DNA of 64,000 nt, taken from Bosea sp. NBC_00550. Lineage in GTDB: Bacteria; Pseudomonadota; Alphaproteobacteria; Rhizobiales; Beijerinckiaceae. The notes under the pieces were generated by a model. The model was not told the origin of the DNA. It worked only from the letters and a program-made list of their open reading frames with translations, and searched no databases. Location of the stretch: NCBI RefSeq assembly GCF_026020075.1, contig NZ_CP102772.1:2108001-2172000 (forward strand), in the 5' to 3' direction. Within the stretch, counting starts at the first letter, position 1; every line of letters starts with the position of its first letter. A program made the position numbers and the translations under genes. This document shows, piece after piece, positions 9,077 through 18,527 of the stretch.

Positions 9077-9192
9077 ACCCAGGGCTACGGATTCATCGCC
9101 CGCCATCTGATATGTCAGATCGGGCCATCGAGGGCGAGCCCTCGATCCGCACCATGGTGCCGCGCTGCGTCTTGCCAGCATCGGAGGCAGCC

Positions 9193-9651
9193 ATGGTCTC
9201 TCTCAAGGTCAACGGGACGACGCATAGCGTCGACATCGACGACGAAACGCCCCTGCTTTGGGCGATCCGCGACAATCTCGGCCTCACCGGCACCAAATTC
9301 GGCTGCGGCGTCGCCCAATGCGGCGCCTGCACCGTCTTCATCGACGGGCAGCCGCTGCGCTCATGCGTGACGCCGGTCTCGGCGGTCGGCACCAGCGAGA
9401 TCACGACCATCGAAGGTCTCGCCGGCAAGGAGGCCGATGCCGTCCAGGCCGCCTGGACCGCACGCGACGTGCCGCAATGCGGCTACTGCCAGTCCGGCCA
9501 GGTGATGAGCGCCATCGCCCTGCTCAAGGAAAACCGCAAGCCGAGCGATCGCGACATCGACCTCGCGATGAACGGCAATATCTGCCGCTGCGCCACTTAC
9601 GTCCGCATCCGCGCCGCAATCCATGACGCCGCCCGCGCGCTGGAGATCTGA
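9193..9651 (+). CDS. iorA: Isoquinoline 1-oxidoreductase-type small subunit, [2Fe-2S]
   Basis: This is the 152-aa iron-sulfur subunit of a xanthine-oxidase-family molybdenum hydroxylase. It passes electrons from the Mo site in IorB. A plant-type [2Fe-2S] domain carries FGCGVAQCGACTVFIDGQPL and a later RSC. A helical [2Fe-2S] domain carries PQCGYCQSGQVM and GNICRCATYVRI. All eight cluster cysteines appear present. The start at 9193 is preferred over 9112 because GGAGG lies 6-10 nt upstream and the 27 extra residues have no similarity. iorB follows after 3 nt. The substrate is unknown: isoquinoline, nicotinate-like compounds and aldehydes are all possible. Confidence 0.93.
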   Translation: MVSLKVNGTTHSVDIDDETPLLWAIRDNLGLTGTKFGCGVAQCGACTVFIDGQPLRSCVTPVSAVGTSEITTIEGLAGKEADAVQAAWTARDVPQCGYCQSGQVMSAIALLKENRKPSDRDIDLAMNGNICRCATYVRIRAAIHDAARALEI

Positions 9652-9654
9652 GCC

Positions 9655-11835
9655 ATGGCCGCGCATGATCCCAAGCTCTCCCGCCGCGCGCTGCTGTCGG
9701 GCGCTGGCGCCCTCGTCATTGGCCTGCACCTGCCGCGTGGCGCCAAGGCCCAATCCGGAGCCGGCGCGGCCTACCGGCCGGGCGGCAACGCCACCTTCGC
9801 GCCCAATGCCTTCATTCGCGTCGCGCCCGACTCGACCGTGACCGTGCTCGTCAAGCACATCGAGTTCGGCCAGGGGCCGTTCACCGGCCTCGCCACTCTC
9901 GCCGCCGAGGAGATGGACGCGGCCTGGAGCCAGATGCGGGCCGAGCATTCCCCGGCCGACGTCAAGCTCTACGCCAATCTCCTCTTCGGCGTGCAGGGCA
10001 CCGGCGGCTCGACTGCCATCGCCAACAGCTGGGAGCAGATGCGCAAGGCGGGCGCCGCGGCGCGTTCCATGCTCGTTCAGGCAGCAGCCGATGCCTGGAA
10101 GGTCCCGGCTGGCGAGATCACCGTCTCCGACGGCGTCATCGCCCATGCCTCCGGCAAGAAGGGCTCTTTCGGCGAGTTCGCGGAAGCCGCCGCGAAGCTG
10201 CCCGTGCCGGAGAACCCGCCGCTGAAGCCGGCCTCGGCCTACAAGCTGATCGGCAAGGAAGGCGCGGTGAAGCGCCTCGACAGCGCCGACAAGGCGCGGG
10301 GCAAAGCGCAGTTCACCATCGACATCCACGCACCCGGCATGCTGACGGTCGTCGTGGCCCGCTCGCCGCGCTTCGGCGGCAAGGTCGCGAGCTTCGACGC
10401 CTCGGAGGCGCTCAAGATCAAGGGCGTGGTCGACGTCAAGCAGATCGGCTCGGGCGTCGCGGTCTATGCCGACGGCATGTGGCCGGCGCTGAAGGGCCGC
10501 GAGGTCCTCCAGGTCACCTGGGACGACAGTGCGGCCGAGAAGCGCGGCAGCGCCGAGCTGATCGCTGAATACCGCAAGCTCGCTCGGCAACCCGGCACCA
10601 TCGCCGGCAGCCACGGCGATGCCGAGGCAGCGCTCGCCAAGGCCGACCGCGTGATCGAGGCCGAGTTCGTCTTCCCCTATCTGGCGCATGCGCCGATGGA
10701 GCCGCTCGACGGCTATCTCGAATGGGACGGCGAGCGGGCGCTCGCCCGCTTCGGCAGCCAGTTCCAGACCACCGAACACCAGACCATCGCGACCATCCTC
10801 GGCCTTCCGCCCGAGAAGGTGAGCCTCGAGACCATGCTCGCCGGCGGCAGCTTCGGCCGGCGCGCGCAGGTCAGCCAGCATCTCGCCGCCGAGCTCGCCA
10901 TGGTGGCCAAGGCGATCGGCCCGAACCGCCCGGTCAAAATCGTCTGGACCCGCGAGGACGACCTCACAGGCGGCTACTACCGGCCGCTCTTCGTGCATCG
11001 TCTCAGAGGGGCGGTGAAGGACGGCAAGGTCATGGCCTGGGCGAACACGCTGGTCGGCCAGTCCTTCTTCCTGGGCACGCCCTTCGAGGCGATGACCGTC
11101 AAGAACGGCATCGACGCGACCTCCGTCGAGGGCGCCAACGAGATCTTCTACGAGGTGCCGGACTTCCACTGCGAGGTGCACAATCCCAAGGTCGGCGTGC
11201 CCACGCTGTGGTGGCGCTCGGTCGGCCACACCCATACCGGCTATGCCGTCGAATGCTTCATCGACGAGTTGCTGCAGGCGGCGGGGCAGGACCCGCTGCA
11301 GGGCCGGCTCGCCCTGATGGGCGACAGGCATCCGCGCGCTGCCGGCGTCCTGAAGGCGGTCGGCGAGCTGGCGAACTGGAAGGGCGCAGGCCCGTTCGAT
11401 GGCCGCGCGCGCGGCATCGCCGTGGTCGAGAGCTTCGATTCCTTCGTCGCCCAGGTCGCCGAGGTCTCGATCGGCCCTGAGGGCGAGCCGAAGGTGCACA
11501 AGGTCTGGTGCGCAGTGGATTGCGGCGTCGCCGTCAACCCCGACATCATCCGCGCCCAGATGGAAGGCGGCATTGGCTTCGGCCTCGGCCATGCGCTCTA
11601 CGGCGAGATAACGCTCGACCAGGGCCGGCCGGTGCAGACCAACTTCCACGAATACCGCTCCCTGCGCATCCACGAGATGCCCGAGGTCGAGGTGAAGATC
11701 ATCGCCTCCACCGAGAAACCGAGCGGGGTCGGCGAGCCCGGCGTGCCGCCGATCGGCCCTGCGGTCGCCAATGCGCTCGCCGCGCTCGGCCATGGCCGGC
11801 CGCGCCAGTTGCCGATGCAGGGAGGAACCGTCTGA
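9655..11835 (+). CDS. iorB: Isoquinoline 1-oxidoreductase-type large subunit (molybdopterin), Tat-exported
   Basis: The 726-aa catalytic subunit should bind molybdopterin cytosine dinucleotide and hydroxylate an N-heterocycle or oxidise an aldehyde. The N-terminus has a twin-arginine-type signal, SRRALLSGAGALVIGL, typical of the IorB branch whose enzymes act in the periplasm with cytochrome partners. Further marks are HIEFGQGPFTGLATLAAEEMD, YLAHAPMEPLDG, MLAGGSFGRRAQ and, near residue 700, GVGEPGVPPIGPAVANA with the catalytic glutamate. The stop TGA overlaps the ATG of the cytochrome gene. No separate FAD subunit is present, which fits a cytochrome-linked enzyme. Confidence 0.93.
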   Translation: MAAHDPKLSRRALLSGAGALVIGLHLPRGAKAQSGAGAAYRPGGNATFAPNAFIRVAPDSTVTVLVKHIEFGQGPFTGLATLAAEEMDAAWSQMRAEHSPADVKLYANLLFGVQGTGGSTAIANSWEQMRKAGAAARSMLVQAAADAWKVPAGEITVSDGVIAHASGKKGSFGEFAEAAAKLPVPENPPLKPASAYKLIGKEGAVKRLDSADKARGKAQFTIDIHAPGMLTVVVARSPRFGGKVASFDASEALKIKGVVDVKQIGSGVAVYADGMWPALKGREVLQVTWDDSAAEKRGSAELIAEYRKLARQPGTIAGSHGDAEAALAKADRVIEAEFVFPYLAHAPMEPLDGYLEWDGERALARFGSQFQTTEHQTIATILGLPPEKVSLETMLAGGSFGRRAQVSQHLAAELAMVAKAIGPNRPVKIVWTREDDLTGGYYRPLFVHRLRGAVKDGKVMAWANTLVGQSFFLGTPFEAMTVKNGIDATSVEGANEIFYEVPDFHCEVHNPKVGVPTLWWRSVGHTHTGYAVECFIDELLQAAGQDPLQGRLALMGDRHPRAAGVLKAVGELANWKGAGPFDGRARGIAVVESFDSFVAQVAEVSIGPEGEPKVHKVWCAVDCGVAVNPDIIRAQMEGGIGFGLGHALYGEITLDQGRPVQTNFHEYRSLRIHEMPEVEVKIIASTEKPSGVGEPGVPPIGPAVANALAALGHGRPRQLPMQGGTV

Positions 11836-12464
11836 TGAGCAGGAATCTCATCCTCGCTGCCGCCGCCGCGCTTGCGGTCTGCGTCACCGGCAGCGCGCTG
11901 ACGCTGGCGCAGAACGCCGGGCAGGCTCAACCCGGCGGCGCGACCTTGAGGCCGGCATCGAGCTTCTCGTCCATCGCCAATCAGCGCGACCGCTCGGTCG
12001 CGGTCTTCAACGAGATGGGCAAGGTGCTCACGCATCCGCGTTGCATGAACTGCCATCCGGCGACGGAGCGGCCGCGCCAGGGCGATCTGCGCAAGCTGCA
12101 CGAGCCCCTCGTCGTGCGCGGCAAGGACGGGCACGGCGCGGCCGGCCTGCATTGCGCGACCTGCCACGGCAAGGAGAACTTCGATCCCGCCCGCATCCCC
12201 GGCAACGAGCATTGGGCGCTGGCACCGGCCTCCATGGCCTGGGAAGGCAAGAGCCTCGCCCAGATCTGCGAGCAGTTGAAGGACCAGAACCGCAACGGCA
12301 GCCGCGACCTCGCTGCCCTGGTCAAGCACGTCACCACCGACAGCCTCGTGCTCTGGGGCTGGAAGCCCGGCAAGGGCCGCGAACCGGCTCCGGGCACCCC
12401 GGCCGAGTTCGGCGCGCTGATGCAGGCCTGGGCCGACAGCGGCTCCGCCTGCCCGGCGTCCTGA
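11835..12464 (+). CDS. Diheme c-type cytochrome, likely electron acceptor of IorAB
   Basis: The 209-aa product has an export signal (MSRNLILAAAAALAVCVTG, with a cleavage-like site near ALTLAQ). Two CxxCH heme-binding motifs follow, CMNCH near residue 74 and CATCH near residue 112. It is translationally coupled to iorB: TGATGA shares one base. The likely role is to carry electrons from the exported hydroxylase to the respiratory chain. Distal heme ligands cannot be assigned. The final CPAS adds a lone cysteine. Confidence 0.88.
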   Translation: MSRNLILAAAAALAVCVTGSALTLAQNAGQAQPGGATLRPASSFSSIANQRDRSVAVFNEMGKVLTHPRCMNCHPATERPRQGDLRKLHEPLVVRGKDGHGAAGLHCATCHGKENFDPARIPGNEHWALAPASMAWEGKSLAQICEQLKDQNRNGSRDLAALVKHVTTDSLVLWGWKPGKGREPAPGTPAEFGALMQAWADSGSACPAS

Positions 12465-12500
12465 CGCCGATCAGCCCAGCCGGATTTGAACGTCCGTGCC

Positions 12501-12584
12501 GTCGTCCCGGACGCAGCGAAGCGGAGATCCGGGATCCATGCCTGAACAGTTCCGGCATGGATCCCGGGTCAAGCCCGGGATGAG
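12501..12584. repeat. Dispersed palindromic repeat, type B (copy 2)
   Basis: The copy begins GTCGTCCCGGACGCAGCGAA and ends with CCGGCATGGATCCCGGGTC followed by AAGCCCGGGATGA. It lies between the convergent cytochrome and murD genes and could terminate transcription from both sides. The outer GTCAT/ATGAC ends have each lost a base (GTCGT, ATGAG). Confidence 0.8.
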
Positions 12585-12613
12585 CACGCTTTTCCGGCTC
12601 ACATCAGCAGGCT

Positions 12614-14062
12614 CTACGGAGCGGTAGATTTTCCGGGTGCCCCGAAGGGCTCGAAACCCGGCAGCGCTGCGACAAGCTTGCGGAACGTGTCGCCGCGCAC
12701 CTCGAAATTCGGGAACTGGTCGAAGGAGGCGCAGGCCGGCGAGAGCAGCACCGCGATCTCGCCCTCGCCCGGCTTGGCGAGCGCATCGCGCGTCGCGTCA
12801 GCCACCCCCTGGTCGAGAGTGACGCTGCGCTCATAGGTGACACGCCCATCCTCGTCGAAGGTCGCGGCGAAGAGATCGCTCGCGGCCCCGATCAGATAGG
12901 CCCTGGCGATATTCGGGAAATAGCGGCGCAGGGACTCGATGCCGCCATCCTTGGCCTTGCCGCCGAGGATCCAGAAGATGTCGCGGAAGGAGGTCAGCGC
13001 CTTTTCCGTGGAATCCGCATTGGTCGCCTTGGAGTCGTTGATGAAGACGACGCGGCCGATCCGGCCGAGCTCCTCCATGCGATGCGCGAGACCCGGATAG
13101 CTCTTGAAGCCGGCCTCGATCTCCTCGGCGCTCAAGCCTACTGCCGAGCAGGCGGCGAAGGCCGCCGCCGCGTTCTGTGCGTTGTGCGAACCGCGCAAGG
13201 AACCGATGCCGGCGAGATTGGCGACGACCTTGGGCTTGCCGTCCTTGACCTCGACGATGCGGGTATCGAGCCGGCCGTGATTGGCGGTGACGCCGGCGAA
13301 GACGCCTTCGTCGAGCGGCTGCTCGCCGCTGATCTTGACGAGCGGGCGGCCTCCGGCGGCGCGGCGCCGCGCCATCTGCTTCGAGGCCTCATCGTCGACG
13401 CCGACGACGGCGATATCGGCGGCAGCAACCAGCCGCTCCTTGATTGCCGCGTAGTTCTCCAGCGAGCCGTGCCGGTCGAGATGATCTGGCGTCAGGTTCA
13501 TCTGAATGCCGACCGTGGGCTTAAGCGATGGCGCGAGGTCGATCTGGTAGCTTGAGCATTCAATGACATGGACGCGCCCGGCCGCGGGCGGCTCCAGCGC
13601 CAGCACCGCAGTGCCGATATTGCCGCCCATCTGCACGTCGCGCCCGGCCTGCTTCAGCACATGCGCGATCAGCGCCGTCGTCGTCGACTTGCCGTTGGTG
13701 CCGGTGATGCAGACGGTCGGAGAGCCCGGCGCGATCCTGGCCCGCTCCAGAAAGAACAATTCGACATCGCCGATGATCGCGGCGCCCACAGCCTTCGCCT
13801 TCGCCACGGTCCAGTGCGGCTCCGGATGCGTCAGCGGCACGCCCGGCGAGAGCACGAAGGCGGCAAAGCCCGACCAGTCGGCGCTGGCGAGATCGACGAC
13901 GGCGATGCCCTCGGCCGCCGCCTTGTCGCGGCTCGTCTCGTTGTCGTCCCAGGCCGCGACATCCGCGCCGCCGGCCTTGAGCGCGCGCGCCGTGGCGAGC
14001 CCCGAGCCGCCGAGGCCGAACAGGGCGACCTTGCGCCCGGCGAAGACCGTAACCGGTGTCAT
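12614..14062 (-). CDS. murD: UDP-N-acetylmuramoylalanine--D-glutamate ligase MurD
   Basis: MurD adds D-glutamate to UDP-MurNAc-L-Ala in the cytoplasm. The 482-aa product begins with the UDP-binding fold [19 protein letters not shown]. The P-loop is [22 protein letters not shown]. The central segment [18 protein letters not shown] and [12 protein letters not shown] are diagnostic of MurD, and [17 protein letters not shown] marks the C-terminal domain. It is split from ftsW by the tetR/ior cassette and from mraY by a type A palindrome, so it may need its own promoter or depend on read-through. Confidence 0.97.
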   Translation of the reverse strand: MTPVTVFAGRKVALFGLGGSGLATARALKAGGADVAAWDDNETSRDKAAAEGIAVVDLASADWSGFAAFVLSPGVPLTHPEPHWTVAKAKAVGAAIIGDVELFFLERARIAPGSPTVCITGTNGKSTTTALIAHVLKQAGRDVQMGGNIGTAVLALEPPAAGRVHVIECSSYQIDLAPSLKPTVGIQMNLTPDHLDRHGSLENYAAIKERLVAAADIAVVGVDDEASKQMARRRAAGGRPLVKISGEQPLDEGVFAGVTANHGRLDTRIVEVKDGKPKVVANLAGIGSLRGSHNAQNAAAAFAACSAVGLSAEEIEAGFKSYPGLAHRMEELGRIGRVVFINDSKATNADSTEKALTSFRDIFWILGGKAKDGGIESLRRYFPNIARAYLIGAASDLFAATFDEDGRVTYERSVTLDQGVADATRDALAKPGEGEIAVLLSPACASFDQFPNFEVRGDTFRKLVAALPGFEPFGAPGKSTAP

Positions 14063-14073
14063 CGAGTACCTCC

Positions 14074-14221
14074 GTCATTCCGGGGCAAGCGCGGAGCGCT
14101 TGAGCCCGGAACCCAGAACCGATGCGGTGTTTCGAAAAGACAGCGGAACACGATCGCCCTCTCGATCAAGAACATCGGGTCTGGGTTCCGGGCTCGGGCC
14201 TGCGGCGCGCCCCGGAATGAC
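14074..14221. repeat. Dispersed palindromic repeat, type A (copy 2)
   Basis: The 148-bp element lies between mraY and murD. It opens GTCATTCCGGGGCAAGC and closes GCGCCCCGGAATGAC, with inner arms AGCCCGGAACCCAGAACCGA and TCGGGTCTGGGTTCCGGGCT. It sits inside an otherwise co-directional operon. Confidence 0.85.
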
Positions 14222-14250
14222 GCGGTGGTACCGGTAGCCACAGACATCGC

Positions 14251-15333
14251 TCAGCGCAGCTTGAGCGTGGAGAGGCCGACCAGCGCCAGCACCACCGAGA
14301 TGATCCAGAAGCGGATCACGACCTGCGGCTCGGTCCAGCCCAGTTTCTCGAAATGGTGATGGATCGGCGCCATCAGGAAGACGCGCTTGCCGGTGCGCTT
14401 GAACACGGCGACCTGGATGATGACCGAGAGCGCTTCTACCACGAACAGGCCGCCGACGATCGCCAGCACGATCTCGTGCTTGGTCGCGACCGCGATGGTG
14501 CCGAGCAGGCCGCCAAGGCCAAGCGAGCCGGTGTCGCCCATGAAGATCTGGGCCGGCGGCGCGTTGAACCAGAGGAAGCCGAGGCCGGCGCCGATCACCG
14601 CGCCGCAGATCACCGCGAGCTCGCCCGAGCCCGGCACATGGTTGATCTGCAGGTAGTTGGCGAAGATCGCGTTGCCGACGAGATAGGAGATGAAGCCGAA
14701 GGTGCCTGCCGCGATCATCACCGGCACGATGGCGAGGCCGTCGAGCCCGTCGGTCAGGTTCACTGAATTGCCGGCGCCGACCACGACGAAGGCCGTCACC
14801 AGCGGGAACAGGATGCCGAGCGGGATGATCGCGTCCTTGAGGAACGGCATGGCAAAGCCCGACGAGATCGCCGGCGGCTGCGTCTGCATCACGAGGTAGC
14901 AGGCGATCAGCGCGACCACGACTTCGATGGCGATGCGCGCCTTGCCCGAGAAGCCCTTATGCGACTGCTTGGTCACCTTGAGATAGTCGTCATAGAAGCC
15001 GATCGCGCCGTAGCAGAACGTCACGCCGAGCACGATCCAGACATAGGGGTTGCGCAGATTGCCCCAGAGCAGCGTCGCGGCGAAGAGCCCGCCCAGGATC
15101 ATCAGCCCGCCCATGGTCGGCGTGCCGCGCTTGGCGAGGTGCGATTCGGGGCCGTCGGTGCGGATCGGCTGCCCCTTGCCCTGCTTGATCCTGAGCCAGG
15201 AGATCGCCGCCGGGCCGAAGAAGAAGACGAAGAGCAGCGCCGTCGCTGTAGCCCCACCAGCCCGGAAGGTGATGTAGCGGAAGACGTTCAGGATCGGGAA
15301 GGTGCCGGAGAAGTCGGCGAGCCAGACGAGCAT
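14251..15333 (-). CDS. mraY: Phospho-MurNAc-pentapeptide transferase MraY
   Basis: MraY is an inner-membrane enzyme with ten predicted helices that makes lipid I from UDP-MurNAc-pentapeptide and undecaprenyl phosphate. The product is 360 aa, standard length. Active-site loops are visible: [27 protein letters not shown] with the paired aspartates, [24 protein letters not shown], and the C-terminal histidine-rich [14 protein letters not shown]. Flanked by repeats on both sides (14074-14221 and 15350-15465). Confidence 0.97.
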   Translation of the reverse strand: MLVWLADFSGTFPILNVFRYITFRAGGATATALLFVFFFGPAAISWLRIKQGKGQPIRTDGPESHLAKRGTPTMGGLMILGGLFAATLLWGNLRNPYVWIVLGVTFCYGAIGFYDDYLKVTKQSHKGFSGKARIAIEVVVALIACYLVMQTQPPAISSGFAMPFLKDAIIPLGILFPLVTAFVVVGAGNSVNLTDGLDGLAIVPVMIAAGTFGFISYLVGNAIFANYLQINHVPGSGELAVICGAVIGAGLGFLWFNAPPAQIFMGDTGSLGLGGLLGTIAVATKHEIVLAIVGGLFVVEALSVIIQVAVFKRTGKRVFLMAPIHHHFEKLGWTEPQVVIRFWIISVVLALVGLSTLKLR

Positions 15334-15349
15334 GCTGATTGATTCTCTT

Positions 15350-15465
15350 ATATCACGATGATTTTGGATCGTTTCGATCCCAAATCACAAAACGTGATCG
15401 ATTCCAAAAGATGAGAGTGGGATTGGTGCGAAAAACCAGCTTCCACTTTCTCGCATCCCGCTCTC
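15350..15465. repeat. Intergenic hairpin repeat, separate family (type D)
   Basis: Between murF and mraY are two successive dyads. TTTGGATCG...CGATCCCAAA spans 15363-15384. A longer hairpin has arms GAGAGTGGGAT (15413-15423) and ATCCCGCTCTC (15455-15465). The style matches short mosaic intergenic elements known from rhizobia, and only this copy occurs in the window. It is unrelated to the GTCAT/ATGAC repeats. Confidence 0.6.
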
Positions 15466-15469
15466 AGGG

Positions 15470-16897
15470 TCAGTCTTCGGCAGGCATGGCGGGGAAGCGC
15501 GCGAGGATCGCCTTGACGATCGGCCCCATGCGCGAGCCGAGCGAACCCTTGACCGTGACGACATCGCCGGCGCGGATCGCATCGAGCACGAGCGGCTCCA
15601 GTTCGCTCGCCCCGGGGGCATAAGCCCCCCGCATGGCGGAAGGCAAGCTCTCATAGAGCCCTTTCATCAGCGGGCCACAGGCGAAGACCTGGTCGATCGT
15701 GTTAGCCACGAGAGGCTCGGCGAGACCGCGATGGAGGTCGCCGCCGCTCGGTCCGAGCTCCAGCATGTCGCCGAGCACGGCGATGCGCCGGCCGCGCCCT
15801 TCCACCGGCAAGCGACCGAGATTCTCGATCGCGGCGCGCATCGAGGCGGGGTTGCCGTTGTAGCTCTCGTCGAGCAGCGTGATCGCGCCGCCCCGCGCCT
15901 GCAGGATCTGCCGCGCCCCGCGCCCGGCCGGCGGCCTGAGGTCGCCGAGCGCGAGCGCGGCCAGCGCGAGATCGGCACCGAGCGCATGGACGACGGCGAG
16001 CACGCCGAGCGAGTTCAGCACGATATGCTTGCCCGGGCTGCCGAGGCGATAGGTGACGGGCTCGCCGAAGACGCGGGCCTCGACCACGGACAGGTCCGGC
16101 TTGAGCGCGCAGGAGATCAGCCGGACATCGGCATCCGGGCTTTCGCCGAAGGTGATGATCCGCCCGGCCGGCCCGGACTTGGCGATATCGCGCAGCAGCT
16201 CCGATTGCGGGATGTCGGCGTTGACGATGGCCGTGCCGCCTTTTTCAAGTTCCCAGAAGACGCCGGCCTTCTCCTCGGCGATCCCCTCCAGCGAAGCGAA
16301 GGCGGCGAGATGCACCGGCTGGATCGTGGTGATGATCGCGACCTGCGGGCGCACCATCCGCGCCAGCGGGACGATCTCGCCGGGGCTGTTCATCCCGATC
16401 TCGTAGACGCCATAGGCGATATCGGCAGGCGTGCGGCAGAGCGTGAGAGGCACGCCCCAATGGTTGTTGTAGGAGGCGACCGGCGCATGGGTCTTGCCCT
16501 GCCGCGAGAGCACGAGGCGCAGCGCCTCCTTGGTGCCGGTCTTGCCGACCGAGCCAGTGACGGCGACGATGCCGGCCTTGAGTTCGGCCCGGCGCGCGGT
16601 GCCGGCCTGCTCCATCGCCTTCAGCACGTCGGGCACGATGGCGAGCGCGCCGGCCCCGGCGAACTCCGCCGCGTGCTCCTCGTCGATGACGGCGAGCGCC
16701 GCGCCCTTGTCGAGCGCGCCCTTGACGAAGTCATGCCCGTCGCGGGCCTCACCCTTGATGGCGAAGAAGACATCGCCCGGCACGAGCGTCCGGGTGTCGA
16801 TCGAGGCGCCGGTCACGACAGGCGGCACGGCGCCTTCGGGTCGCGCGCCCAGCGCCGCGATCAGCTTCTCACCGGTCCAGAGCGGGGCGCTCATCAC
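15470..16897 (-). CDS. murF: UDP-MurNAc-tripeptide--D-Ala-D-Ala ligase MurF
   Basis: MurF adds the D-Ala-D-Ala dipeptide made by Ddl, finishing the cytoplasmic pentapeptide precursor. The 475-aa product shows the N-terminal substrate domain (SIDTRTLVPGDVFFAIKGE), the P-loop VAVTGSVGKTGTKEALRLVL, the central YEIGMNSPGEI and the C-terminal LLDESYNGNPASMRAAIENL. The start overlaps the murE stop by 4 bp, so translation is probably coupled. A second ATG one codon later is equally possible. Confidence 0.97.
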   Translation of the reverse strand: MMSAPLWTGEKLIAALGARPEGAVPPVVTGASIDTRTLVPGDVFFAIKGEARDGHDFVKGALDKGAALAVIDEEHAAEFAGAGALAIVPDVLKAMEQAGTARRAELKAGIVAVTGSVGKTGTKEALRLVLSRQGKTHAPVASYNNHWGVPLTLCRTPADIAYGVYEIGMNSPGEIVPLARMVRPQVAIITTIQPVHLAAFASLEGIAEEKAGVFWELEKGGTAIVNADIPQSELLRDIAKSGPAGRIITFGESPDADVRLISCALKPDLSVVEARVFGEPVTYRLGSPGKHIVLNSLGVLAVVHALGADLALAALALGDLRPPAGRGARQILQARGGAITLLDESYNGNPASMRAAIENLGRLPVEGRGRRIAVLGDMLELGPSGGDLHRGLAEPLVANTIDQVFACGPLMKGLYESLPSAMRGAYAPGASELEPLVLDAIRAGDVVTVKGSLGSRMGPIVKAILARFPAMPAED

Positions 16898-18354
16898 TTG
16901 ATCTCCGATAGCGCTTTCCGGACCACGTCGTGATCGGAGAAGGGCAGCGTGCGGTCGCCTATGATCTGGCCGCTTTCATGGCCTTTTCCCGCCACGACCA
17001 GCAAATCCCCAGGCTTGAGCATCTTCACGGCGGCGCGGATCGCCTCCTCGCGGTCGCCGATCTCGGAAAGCTCTGGCGAGGCGGCCATGATCTCGGCCCG
17101 GATGGTCGCCGGGTCCTCGCTGCGCGGATTGTCGTCGGTGACGATGGCGATATCGGCTTTTTCCGCCGCGATCGCGCCCATCAGCGGCCGCTTGCCCTTG
17201 TCGCGGTCGCCGCCGCAGCCGAAGACGCAGATCAGCCGCCCGGTCGCATAGGGGCGCAGGGTCGTGAGCACGGCTGCGAGCGCATCGGGCTTGTGGGCAT
17301 AATCGACCACGACGAGCCCGCCATTCGCCTCGCCGACGCGTTCGAGCCGCCCGGCGACCCCGGTGAGCCCGGCCATCACCTGCAGCGCCGCCGCCTTGTC
17401 CGCACCGGTCGCGATGGCAAGCCCGGCGGCGACCAGCGCATTGCCGGCCATGAAATCGCCGACCAGCGGCAGGGCGACGGAGAGTTTCTGCCCGTCGAAG
17501 CCGACCGTCAGGCGCTGCGAGAAGCCCTCGCGCTCATTGGCGAGCAGTGTCAGCGTCTCACCCTTGCGGCCGATGCCGAGCACCGGATGCCCCGCTGCCT
17601 CGGCGGCCTGCGCCGCCTCTTCCGCATAGGGCTCGTCGCGGTTGATCACGACCGGCGCGCCGGCCGGCAGCAGCGTCCAGAGCCGCAGCTTGGCGGCGAG
17701 GTAATCCTCGACGCTGGGGTGATAATCGAGATGGTCGCGCCCGAGATTGAGGAAGGCGCCCGCCTTCAGCCTGACGCCGTCGAGCCGGCGCTGGTCGAGG
17801 CCGTGCGAGGACGCCTCCATGGCGAGATGCGTGATGCCCTCGCCCGCCAGCTTGTCGAGCGAGGCGTGCAGCGAGAGCGGATCGGGCGTCGTCAGAGAGC
17901 CGTAATCGGCGCCCTTGCGCGTCACCACGCCGATGGTGCCGACGCTCGCCGCCTCATGGCCGAGCGCCTGGAAGATCTGCCGCGTGAAGTCCGCGACCGA
18001 GGATTTGCCGCTGGTGCCGGTCACCGCCACGATCGTTTCCGGCTGGCGCGGATGGACCTTGGCAGCGGCCAGAGCCAGCGCGAGCCGGGGGTCGTCGACC
18101 TGCGCGAAGGCGACGCCGGCCGGCAGGTCCGCCGGGCGCGGTCCGCCCGAGACGATCGCGACGGCGCCATGCCCCACCGCATCCATGATGAAGCGCGCGC
18201 CGTCCGCCTTCGCGCCGGCGAGCGCGACGAAGACGTCGTCCCCCGTCACCTTGCGGCTGTCGAAGGCGACGCCATGCACCTGCTGGCTGGCAGCCTCGGC
18301 CTCGAAGGTCTCGGGGAAGAGGTCTCCGAGGCTGTATCCGGATATCGAGCTCAT
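16894..18354 (-). CDS. murE: UDP-MurNAc-Ala-D-Glu--meso-diaminopimelate ligase MurE
   Basis: MurE adds the third stem-peptide residue. The 486-aa product has AFDSRKVTGDDVFVALAG near the start. The P-loop VAVTGTSGKSSVADFTRQIF and the carbamylated-lysine region follow. The C-terminal VTDDNPRSEDPATIRAEI carries the DNPR motif that indicates meso-diaminopimelate rather than lysine, as expected for a Gram-negative cell. A type A palindrome separates it from ftsI. Confidence 0.97.
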   Translation of the reverse strand: MSSISGYSLGDLFPETFEAEAASQQVHGVAFDSRKVTGDDVFVALAGAKADGARFIMDAVGHGAVAIVSGGPRPADLPAGVAFAQVDDPRLALALAAAKVHPRQPETIVAVTGTSGKSSVADFTRQIFQALGHEAASVGTIGVVTRKGADYGSLTTPDPLSLHASLDKLAGEGITHLAMEASSHGLDQRRLDGVRLKAGAFLNLGRDHLDYHPSVEDYLAAKLRLWTLLPAGAPVVINRDEPYAEEAAQAAEAAGHPVLGIGRKGETLTLLANEREGFSQRLTVGFDGQKLSVALPLVGDFMAGNALVAAGLAIATGADKAAALQVMAGLTGVAGRLERVGEANGGLVVVDYAHKPDALAAVLTTLRPYATGRLICVFGCGGDRDKGKRPLMGAIAAEKADIAIVTDDNPRSEDPATIRAEIMAASPELSEIGDREEAIRAAVKMLKPGDLLVVAGKGHESGQIIGDRTLPFSDHDVVRKALSEIK

Positions 18355-18363
18355 GCGACCTCC

Positions 18364-18501
18364 GTCATTCCGGGGCTTCGCGCAAGCGAAGAGCCCGGAA
18401 CCCAGAACCGATACCCTGGTATGTCGAAGCGCACCGGCTGATCCTGATCGTCCTGTGTTTCTGGGTTCCGGGCTCAGGCCTGCGGCCTGCCCCGGAATGA
18501 C
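18364..18501. repeat. Dispersed palindromic repeat, type A (copy 3)
   Basis: The 138-bp element between ftsI and murE opens GTCATTCCGGGGCTTCGCGC and closes CTGCCCCGGAATGAC, with inner arms AGCCCGGAACCCAGAACCGA and TTCTGGGTTCCGGGCTC. It starts 9 bp upstream of the murE ATG, so the murE leader in any read-through transcript would be strongly folded. Confidence 0.85.
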
Positions 18502-18527
18502 GGCGCGACAGCGGCGCCGTCAAGATG

